Assembly (NCBI GenBank): GCA_947306425.1
Contig: CAMZGO010000010.1
Span: 1 to 46,597 of the forward strand
Source of the DNA: an uncultured Elusimicrobia bacterium
GTDB lineage: Bacteria > Elusimicrobiota > Elusimicrobia > Elusimicrobiales > Elusimicrobiaceae
DNA: 46,597 bases
Reading direction: 5' to 3'
Shown here: positions 40,433-46,597 of the stretch, piece after piece
Position numbering within the stretch: position 1 is the stretch's first letter
Layout: each line of letters begins with the position of its first letter
The notes under the pieces: model-generated
The model's database searches: none
What the model was told of the DNA's origin: nothing
The model's input: only the letters and a program-made list of their open reading frames with translations
Translations under genes and position numbers: made by a program

Positions 40433-40867
40433 ATGAAAAAATATTTAGTATTATCTTTGGTTCTGTTTTCCTTAACTGCCTGCGCTACGATGCAAGGAAA
40501 TGAGGACTATATACCCATTGGTCCACAAAATTTATCCGTACAAGTGAAAGACGGTAAGGATTTGCCCGTTTTTACAAGTGTTACACAAATCACACGCCCG
40601 TGGGGGAATATAGGTGTTCAACGTATAAAAAATTTGCCTAATGACCCCAAAATAATTCAGGCAGCAATTTTAAGATTACAAAACCTTGCTGCCGCACGCG
40701 GTGCTGATGCCCTTCTAATTAAACAATATTACAATGAGGACACACAAAGCAGGTGCCCTATAACTTTAGCAACAAATATCGTAAAATACCTTGATAATTT
40801 AACTGAGGAAGATGAGGCAAAAATTACCCAATTTGCCCAAACGGCTGCATTAAGCAGGGAGAATTAA
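40433..40867 (+). CDS. Small lipoprotein of unknown function
   Basis: The 144-aa product has lipobox LTACAT (Cys after KKYLVLSLVLFSL). The mature part contains ILRLQNLAAARGADALLIKQYYNE, the '(A)RGADAL' pattern seen in small bacterial lipoproteins of the YbjQ/RcsF-like dodecin-style fold; I cannot name the family. AGGAGG precedes the ATG. It is 8 nt after rlmN and 1 nt before queC, so it is part of the operon, but its role is not evident from the neighbours. Confidence 0.82.
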   Translation: MKKYLVLSLVLFSLTACATMQGNEDYIPIGPQNLSVQVKDGKDLPVFTSVTQITRPWGNIGVQRIKNLPNDPKIIQAAILRLQNLAAARGADALLIKQYYNEDTQSRCPITLATNIVKYLDNLTEEDEAKITQFAQTAALSREN

Positions 40868-40868
40868 A

Positions 40869-41555
40869 ATGACCGCCAAAAAAATAAAAAAAGCAGTAAT
40901 CTTACATTCAGGCGGCCTTGATTCAACAACCTGTTTGTATTGGGCTTTAAACAAAGGGTATGAATGTATTTGTCTAAATGTAACTTACGGTCAAAAACAC
41001 AAAAAAGAAACAAATTGTTGCCGCAAAATATGTGAAAACTTAAAGGTAAAACTGATTGAAATAAATTTAAATTTACCTTGGCTTAAAGATGTTACGTCGC
41101 TAGTCGGAGGCAATAAAACCCCTATTCCAAATGAGCCTCTTTCTAAAATTAAAAGTATCGGGCGTTTACCGTCAACTTATGTACCTGCAAGGAATTTGAT
41201 TTTTGCCTCTATTGCCGCTTCTTTGGCGGACAGTATCGGCGCAAGCGCAATAGTTATGGGGGCAAATTCTGTTGATTATTCCGGTTACCCGGACTGCCGC
41301 CCCAGGTTTTATGTTCCTCTTGAACGTGCCATTTTTGAAGGAACTCGTTCTGCCGTAGGCGGTGCGCGCATAGCTGTATTAACACCTTTGCTTAAAATGA
41401 GCAAGGCCCAAATTACTAAACTCGGTGCTAAATTGGGCGTTCCGTTCGGCTTAACTTGGAGTTGTTACCGCGGGGGCAAAAAACCTTGCGGCAAATGTGA
41501 TGCCTGCCGTCTTAGAAAAGAGGGGTTTGATAAGGCCGGCATAAAAGATAAATAA
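40869..41555 (+). CDS. queC: 7-cyano-7-deazaguanine synthase QueC
   Basis: The 228-aa protein has the PP-loop SGGLDSTTCLYWAL, the substrate block YVPARNLIFASIAASLAD and ANSVDYSGYPDCRP, and the zinc ligands C-x-x-G-x-x-PCGKCDACRLR at the end. It converts 7-carboxy-7-deazaguanine plus ammonia and ATP to preQ0 in queuosine synthesis. No queD, queE or queF lies in the window. ATG 1 nt after the lipoprotein stop. Confidence 0.95.
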   Translation: MTAKKIKKAVILHSGGLDSTTCLYWALNKGYECICLNVTYGQKHKKETNCCRKICENLKVKLIEINLNLPWLKDVTSLVGGNKTPIPNEPLSKIKSIGRLPSTYVPARNLIFASIAASLADSIGASAIVMGANSVDYSGYPDCRPRFYVPLERAIFEGTRSAVGGARIAVLTPLLKMSKAQITKLGAKLGVPFGLTWSCYRGGKKPCGKCDACRLRKEGFDKAGIKDK

Positions 41556-41581
41556 TCTTCAGCTTTAAAAAGGAAAGATTA

Positions 41582-43618
41582 ATGAAAATATTCTCAAAAT
41601 TATTTAAGATGTTTTTATTTGTTATTATTGCCCCTTTGTTTATAACGGCAATTTTCCTTTTTCAATATCAAAAACATGCAAAGAAAGAGTTGCTGAAAAA
41701 TTACCTTAATGTTGTTGAAGTTTCTGCCGCTTCCTTGGAAAACAATGCACAAAACCTAGCCCAAAATCTGGTTGTACATCTTACAGGCAAAACCTTGCAA
41801 GAACAAACAAAAATTTTGCAAAACCAAATTAAAGGAAATAACGATATTTTATTCCTGGCTTTATTTTCGGCGCAAGGGAAAGAACTTACCCGCGCGGAAA
41901 GTGCCGGCTTTGGAAAATTACCCCTAATGAACCTAACGGAAAATGAGGCATTTAAAGAAATAAAAAAAGGCCAAACAAAAATATCATTTTTAGAAGAAAT
42001 ATTTCCCCCGTATACAACTTACTTGATACCGCAAGAAAACGGCAACGTCCTCCTGCTTGTTGCTGATTTTATGTCCCTGATTTCAAAAACCGAACAACAT
42101 AAAATCGGGCAAAGCGGGGGTTTATACTTCGTTGATAAAAACGGTTACAATTTAGTAAATAAAGGGAATTTCCCCCTCTTAGACCTTAAAGATATAGATT
42201 TAACATCTGCGCAAGGCACTATTTCCGGCTTTAAAGCAGGCACAAATTTAACTTTGGCAGGCGCTTATATAAAAAATCCTTTGGGCGACGGTTATTTATT
42301 TTTACTCCAAAGCCAAAAGGAAGCATTTTATACAATAAACCTTATTTCTTGGTTGATAATATTCTTTGTTTTGGCAACTACCACTTTATCTTATTTTGCC
42401 TCTCTGTATTTCGCCGAAGACCTTGCCGAACCGATAGATAAACTTATTGATGCCGCCCATGAAATAACGAAAAATAATCTAACTGTCAGTATAGACGAAA
42501 AAAAGTATTTAGATGAATTTACCCCCTTAATTAAAACATTCAATTTAATGGCCGTAAAATTAAAGGAATATCAGACATTACAGCTGGATAAGTTACTTGA
42601 CGAAAGGAACAAAGTGAATCTCCTTGCCCGGTTAATGAGAGACGGCATAATAATGTGTACTTTAAACGGAAAAGAACTCTTTATAAATAAAGTGGCAAGA
42701 TATATCTTAAACAGCGAAGCCTTTGTAAAAAATCTTGAAAAAACAATCCGCGCAGAAGACTTGCAAGAACCTTCTTTAAAAGAACTTTTAAAAGTGCCAA
42801 GCGGAACTATTTTTCACTATACTAAAGACGGCAGACAAGTTTATTTTGAAGTTATTATTGAGATTTTCCGTCCTCAAAATGAGGAACCCGTTGCAATACT
42901 TTTATTTAGAGATATAACCTCCGAACATGAAATAAACGAGATGAAAAACGATGTCTTTAATGCTGTCGCGCACGACCTTCGCGCACCGATACTAGGCATA
43001 CAAGGATATATTATGCTTTTGGAGGATGGAAATTTAACCCAAGAAGAACAAAAACAAATGTTGAAAGCAATTTCCAAATCTTCCAAAATGCTTGTAGGGC
43101 TTGTAGAAAATATCTTAGATATCTCAAAACTTGAACGCGGGCTTTTGATTTTAAATAAAACTACTTTTGACTTAGGTAAAACGGTTATGGAAATAGTTTC
43201 CGCTTTAACACCTCTTGCCGAACAAAAAAAATTGCAAATAAAGACTGATTTCATTACACCGCTTCCAATTTATGCAGATAAAAATTTAATTGAAAGAGTA
43301 TTCTCAAACCTAATTTCCAATGCTTTAAAATTTACTTCTGAAGGCGGAGTTGCTATAAATATAAATCAGGAGGGTAAAAATTATAAAATTTCCGTTAAAG
43401 ACAGCGGTGTAGGTATTTCAAAAGAAGAACTGCCGAAAATATTTACAAAATATCATCAGGCGGATCGTAATATCAAAGGTTACGGCCTTGGCCTTACAAT
43501 AGTTAAACAAATTATTGAAACGCATCAAGGCGAAATTGAAGTTGAATCACAGTTGGACAAAGGTACCAATTTTATTTTAACCTTACCGCTTAGTTTAGAA
43601 GGAGAGGGGGCCAAATAA
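41582..43618 (+). CDS. Membrane sensor histidine kinase
   Basis: The 678-aa protein has TM1 (about 8-28), an extracytoplasmic sensor region of Cache-like size (about 30-245), TM2 (about 250-275), HAMP (about 275-330, LAEPIDKLIDAAHEITKNNLTV) and a PAS-like segment (about 340-445). HisKA carries His464 (VAHDLRAPILGIQGY). HATPase: N-box RVFSNLISNALKFTSEGG, G1 VKDSGVGIS, F-box-like FTKYHQAD, G2 GYGLGLTIVKQI. All catalytic motifs look intact. No response regulator is in the window, so it is an orphan kinase. The signal is unknown. Its stop overlaps the next ATG by one base. Confidence 0.93.
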   Translation: MKIFSKLFKMFLFVIIAPLFITAIFLFQYQKHAKKELLKNYLNVVEVSAASLENNAQNLAQNLVVHLTGKTLQEQTKILQNQIKGNNDILFLALFSAQGKELTRAESAGFGKLPLMNLTENEAFKEIKKGQTKISFLEEIFPPYTTYLIPQENGNVLLLVADFMSLISKTEQHKIGQSGGLYFVDKNGYNLVNKGNFPLLDLKDIDLTSAQGTISGFKAGTNLTLAGAYIKNPLGDGYLFLLQSQKEAFYTINLISWLIIFFVLATTTLSYFASLYFAEDLAEPIDKLIDAAHEITKNNLTVSIDEKKYLDEFTPLIKTFNLMAVKLKEYQTLQLDKLLDERNKVNLLARLMRDGIIMCTLNGKELFINKVARYILNSEAFVKNLEKTIRAEDLQEPSLKELLKVPSGTIFHYTKDGRQVYFEVIIEIFRPQNEEPVAILLFRDITSEHEINEMKNDVFNAVAHDLRAPILGIQGYIMLLEDGNLTQEEQKQMLKAISKSSKMLVGLVENILDISKLERGLLILNKTTFDLGKTVMEIVSALTPLAEQKKLQIKTDFITPLPIYADKNLIERVFSNLISNALKFTSEGGVAININQEGKNYKISVKDSGVGISKEELPKIFTKYHQADRNIKGYGLGLTIVKQIIETHQGEIEVESQLDKGTNFILTLPLSLEGEGAK

Positions 43619-44337
43619 TGATTGTATTTTGGCATTTACTTTTAGCCCATTTACTGGCGGATTTCCCCCTCCATACCGATTATATTTACCGCAAAAAAAT
43701 TACAAACCCTTTTAAAGGCCTTTCCGTACACGGGCTTGTTTATATGGTTTGCCTCTTGATATGTTGTCTGCCCTATCTTGAAATCAGATGGTTTACTTTG
43801 GCAGGTGTCCCTTTTAACGGGGTTGAGGCCATATTCTTGCTCACATTTGTGCACATGGCAAGTGATTATATTGATATCTCGGACAATCATCATTTGGTTG
43901 GAATAAATGCTTTTATGTTTGTTTCTTGGCAGCTTATTGAAATTTCTGTTCTGTTTTTAGCCGCACCGTTGATACAGATGACGGACACTACTTTCAAACT
44001 ATTGGCTTTAAAATTTATTATAATAGCAAACGGGCTAATAATTGCCACCTATGTCTTAATGGTTTTAATACATCTCTTTATAAAGGACTTTACCCATAAA
44101 AATTACCCCTCTTTTGATGAAAGGTATGTGTCAATGATTTACACAGGCGGGTTATATATGTCTTTAATGTTACCTTCTAAAATTGCTTTCACTACTTCTG
44201 TTATTTGGGTAAGTTGTTGGTTTTTTGTTTTCGTAAAGAAAAAGATTAGTTTTATATCTAAAAAAAACATAATGGCTACAATCTTGACAATTTGTGTTGC
44301 ACTTTGGGTGAGGAATTTAATTTATTATGTATATTAG
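43618..44337 (+). CDS. DUF3307 integral membrane protein
   Basis: The 239-aa protein begins with the DUF3307 signature FWHLLLAHLLADFPLHTDYIYRKKITNPFKGLSVHGLVYMV (family: lllaHllaDF.lQ....a..K......l..H). It has about six transmembrane segments, with HMASDYIDIS in the middle. Molecular function is unknown. It overlaps the histidine kinase by one base and the exonuclease by 11, so it is co-translated with both; it may work with the kinase. Confidence 0.82.
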   Translation: MIVFWHLLLAHLLADFPLHTDYIYRKKITNPFKGLSVHGLVYMVCLLICCLPYLEIRWFTLAGVPFNGVEAIFLLTFVHMASDYIDISDNHHLVGINAFMFVSWQLIEISVLFLAAPLIQMTDTTFKLLALKFIIIANGLIIATYVLMVLIHLFIKDFTHKNYPSFDERYVSMIYTGGLYMSLMLPSKIAFTTSVIWVSCWFFVFVKKKISFISKKNIMATILTICVALWVRNLIYYVY

Positions 44338-44923
44338 AGAAGCGAAATTTGTCTGTCTTGATACAGAAACAACGGGCTTAAGTTTTGATAAAGGTGGGCG
44401 TGTATGTGAAATTGCCCTTCTTACCAGTAAAGAAGGCAAAAGGGTAAACAGTTACACTACTTTAATTAACCCTGAAATGTACATAAGCCCGGAGGTTACC
44501 GCCATACACGGTATAACTAATGAAATGGTGGCCTTGGCCCCTCATTTTAAAGATATAGCATTAACTTTGGCTGATTATCTAGAAAGCAGTGTTTTGATTT
44601 GCCATAATGTTGCTTTTGACGTTCCTTTTCTTGAACAAGAATTTGCCAATGCCGGCTTAAAAATGCCGCAAATTATCACATTAGATACACTTAAATTTGC
44701 ACGTACGCATGGTTGTTTTTCAAGGAACCGTCTTGGAATTATTGCCGAAGAACTTGGTTTTTCCGCACAAGGCTGGCACAGGGCTATGGCTGATACCGTT
44801 ATGGCGGAAAAGATTTTTTACCATTTCTTAAAGTATTTTATAAAAGCAGGTGCACAAACAGTAGAAGATTTAGTAGAATTACAAACCAAAAAAATAGGTT
44901 TAAAAATTACAGGAGAAAGATGA
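44327..44923 (+). CDS. DnaQ-family 3'-5' exonuclease
   Basis: The 198-aa DEDDh exonuclease has ExoI FVCLDTETTGLSFDKGGRVCEIA (Asp, Glu), ExoII CHNVAFDVPFLEQEF (Asp) and ExoIII HRAMADTVMAEKIF (His, Asp). All acidic residues and the His are present. Its size fits the PolIII epsilon subunit or a stand-alone proofreading/RNase T-like enzyme; the PolIII clamp-binding motif is not obvious. It begins inside DUF3307. Confidence 0.9.
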   Translation: MYIREAKFVCLDTETTGLSFDKGGRVCEIALLTSKEGKRVNSYTTLINPEMYISPEVTAIHGITNEMVALAPHFKDIALTLADYLESSVLICHNVAFDVPFLEQEFANAGLKMPQIITLDTLKFARTHGCFSRNRLGIIAEELGFSAQGWHRAMADTVMAEKIFYHFLKYFIKAGAQTVEDLVELQTKKIGLKITGER

Positions 44924-44924
44924 T

Positions 44925-46472
44925 ATGAAAAAGGTTGTTTTATTAATTCGCGACGGTTGGGGTGTTAGGCAAGATAAAGACAATAATGCCGTATTAAATG
45001 CCCAAACACCAAATATTAAGGGTTATTTGGCAAAATACCCTCATATTTTGATTGAGGCATCGGGCGAGGAAGTCGGCCTTCCTGCAGGTTATATGGGCTC
45101 ATCTGAAGTAGGACACTTAAATATGGGCGCAGGCCGCATTGTCGTGCAGGAACTCAAGCGTCTAAAAGATGCTTTTGAGGACGGTTCAATTTATAATACA
45201 CCTGCTTTTAAAGCAGTTTTAGATAATTGTGTTAAAAATAACAGCCCTTTACACTTAATGGGCCTTGTTCAAGATGAAGGCGTGCATGCACACCAAGACC
45301 ACCTTTATAATATAATCAAAAAAGCTGCAGAACTTGGCATCAAAAATGTTTGGGTACACTTTTTTGCCGACGGGCGCGATACACCGCCGAATAGTTCCCT
45401 CGGTTATCTTAAAATGCTTGAAGAAAAGTTTAAAGAGTACGGTGTAGGCCGCGTTGCCACCTTAATGGGCCGCTATTATGCTATGGACAGGAATGAAACT
45501 TGGGACTTAACTACCCAAGCCTATGACCTTATTGTTGACGCAAAAGGCCGCGTTGCAAAAACTGCCGAAGATGCAATAAAAAATTCTTATAAAAATGATA
45601 AAACACCGTCAGGCAGCAAAATGGTGGATGAATATATCCCCCCAACAGTTATTGAAGGTTACAGCGGAGTAAAAGACGGCGACAGTATCGTATTTTTCAA
45701 TTTCCGCCAAGACAGGGCGATACAGTTAACGCGCTCTTTTGTGGAAGATGATTTCCCGATAAAACGCAACCGCCGTCCAAGTATCGTTTATTGCGGTTTA
45801 ACAAAATATTATGACAGTTTTAAATATAATGCCCTTGCCCCGATGAGCGAAGGCGGCAGTATGAATAATTTGCTCGGCGAAGTTATTTCCAAGGCGGGCA
45901 AAACGCAACTTAGAATTGCCGAAACGCAAAAATTTAAACACGTAACATCTTTTTTTAACGGCAAACTTATTAAACCTTTTGCAGGGGAAGACAGAATTGA
46001 AATCAAAGGCACTTTTGACCCTGCCACATACGCCGAACATCCGGAAATGGATGCACGCACCGTCGCAGACCGCGCTGTTTCGGAAATTTCAAAAAATAAA
46101 TATGATTTTGTTGTTTTGAACTTTGCGAACTGTGATATGGTGGGCCACACAGGTTCTTTTGACGCTGCAAAAAAAGCCGTTGAAGTGGTTGATGAATGTT
46201 GCGGCAAAGTTGTTGAAGCGGCATTAAAAGCAGGTTATGCGATTTTGATTACCGCTGACCACGGCAACGCGGAAGATATGTGGGACAGCAAAATCAATAT
46301 GCCAAAAACTGCGCATACAACAAACCCCGTTGAATTTATTTATGTTGCAGATAATGCTGCAAATATTAAACTTGCCGCAGGCGGCAAACTTGCTGATATT
46401 GCCCCAACGGTTTTGAAACTTTTGGAAATTCAAAAACCGGCAGACATGACCGCAACAAGTTTGATTATTTAA
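44925..46472 (+). CDS. gpmI: 2,3-bisphosphoglycerate-independent phosphoglycerate mutase
   Basis: The 515-aa protein matches GpmI of the alkaline phosphatase superfamily. Its phosphoserine region is MGSSEVGHLNMGAGR, with HAHQDHLYNIIKKAAELG, FFADGRDTPPNSSLGYL, GRYYAMDRN, NFRQDRAIQLTRSF, NFANCDMVGHTGSFDAA and ITADHGNAEDMWD metal sites. It interconverts 3- and 2-phosphoglycerate in glycolysis. AGGAGAAAGATGAT precedes the ATG. Last gene of the run, with a clear terminator. Confidence 0.96.
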   Translation: MKKVVLLIRDGWGVRQDKDNNAVLNAQTPNIKGYLAKYPHILIEASGEEVGLPAGYMGSSEVGHLNMGAGRIVVQELKRLKDAFEDGSIYNTPAFKAVLDNCVKNNSPLHLMGLVQDEGVHAHQDHLYNIIKKAAELGIKNVWVHFFADGRDTPPNSSLGYLKMLEEKFKEYGVGRVATLMGRYYAMDRNETWDLTTQAYDLIVDAKGRVAKTAEDAIKNSYKNDKTPSGSKMVDEYIPPTVIEGYSGVKDGDSIVFFNFRQDRAIQLTRSFVEDDFPIKRNRRPSIVYCGLTKYYDSFKYNALAPMSEGGSMNNLLGEVISKAGKTQLRIAETQKFKHVTSFFNGKLIKPFAGEDRIEIKGTFDPATYAEHPEMDARTVADRAVSEISKNKYDFVVLNFANCDMVGHTGSFDAAKKAVEVVDECCGKVVEAALKAGYAILITADHGNAEDMWDSKINMPKTAHTTNPVEFIYVADNAANIKLAAGGKLADIAPTVLKLLEIQKPADMTATSLII

Positions 46473-46493
46473 CAAAAACAATCATAATTTTTG

Positions 46494-46517
46494 CCCCCTT
46501 TTACGAGGGGGTTTTTT
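46494..46517 (+). terminator. Intrinsic terminator after gpmI
   Basis: CCCCC (46494-46498) pairs with GGGGG (46507-46511), followed by six T. Confidence 0.92.
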
Positions 46518-46536
46518 ATTTTCTTTTAAATGCCTC

Positions 46537-46567
46537 TTGACAACGTTTTTTTTTTTTTTTCTACAAT
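46537..46567 (+). promoter_or_regulatory. Promoter with a T15 run in the spacer, at the window edge
   Basis: TTGACA (46537-46542), spacer of 19 nt made of ACG, fifteen T and C, then TACAAT (46562-46567). The design is the same as the pilin E promoter. An ATG at 46572 opens a frame (MYQNKNAL...) that runs off the window. Confidence 0.75.
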
Positions 46568-46571
46568 ATAT

Positions 46572-46597
46572 ATGTATCAAAATAAAAACGCTTTATA
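46572..46597 (+). CDS. Possible start of a downstream gene, truncated by the window
   Basis: The ATG lies 4 nt after the TACAAT box and the frame stays open for the 8 remaining codons. There is no RBS. It could equally be untranslated leader. Too short to judge. Confidence 0.2.

Noticed and set aside
1-46597. CRISPR arrays
   Set aside because: No regularly spaced direct repeats were seen; the repeats present are inverted, dispersed and single.

Overview
The window looks like the chromosome of a low-GC, Gram-negative-type bacterium. It carries a YidC with a large periplasmic domain, outer-membrane-type PpiC/SurA chaperones, lipoproteins, an mreCD-mrdA-rodA operon and five solitary type IV pilin-like genes. 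Many scattered single pilin genes together with a PfaA-like megasynthase remind me of Elusimicrobium (phylum Elusimicrobiota). That assignment comes from gene content and memory, not from a search.

Layout. 1-6.8 kb: the end of a short inverted-repeat element, yggS-yggU, a pilin, a class II galT, a TPR/SpoIID-like protein and a GT4 glycosyltransferase. 6.9-18.1 kb: a pilin with a long leader, then a tightly packed minus-strand operon: a KS-AT-ACP-KR-DH megasynthase (2088 aa), phosphopantetheinyl transferase, acyl-CoA carboxylase carboxyltransferase, a degenerate metallophosphoesterase and a low-molecular-weight tyrosine phosphatase. 18-23.6 kb: palindromic repeats, an ORF6N protein, a pilin with a leader, rmuC, a lipoprotein, tRNA-Ser(TGA) with a duplicated 3' end, a HAD phosphatase and a pilin with a poly-T promoter. 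23.7-30.3 kb: rpmH-rnpA-yidD-yidC-jag, two PpiC-type foldases and pdxA. 30.3-38.4 kb: a MITE-like element, an unknown membrane protein, and the operon mreC-mreD-mrdA-rodA-DUF2344-rng. 38.5-46.6 kb: a pilin with a leader, then rlmN-lipoprotein-queC-histidine kinase-DUF3307-exonuclease-gpmI.

The most interesting signal is not a protein. Four of the five pilin genes are preceded by 150-200 nt leaders with different sequences but the same architecture. Helix P1 encloses hairpins P2 and P3; the 3' strand of P1 is shared with an antiterminator; the antiterminator shares a strand with an intrinsic terminator. In all four, the apical loop of the terminator is complementary, as one unbroken stretch, to the two single-stranded linkers flanking P3 (11-14 nt per leader). 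This is base-pair covariation around a fixed fold and looks like an undescribed cis-regulatory RNA class (riboswitch or attenuator) for solitary pilins. The fifth pilin instead has a TTGACA/TATAAT promoter whose spacer holds a run of 15 T, and a second promoter of this design sits at the right edge. This points to phase variation.

Other themes are enzymes with substituted active sites (the metallophosphoesterase, the SpoIID domain, and the ACP, KR and DH of the megasynthase) and a recurring -10 box only 6-7 nt before the start codon, which predicts leaderless mRNAs for several genes.
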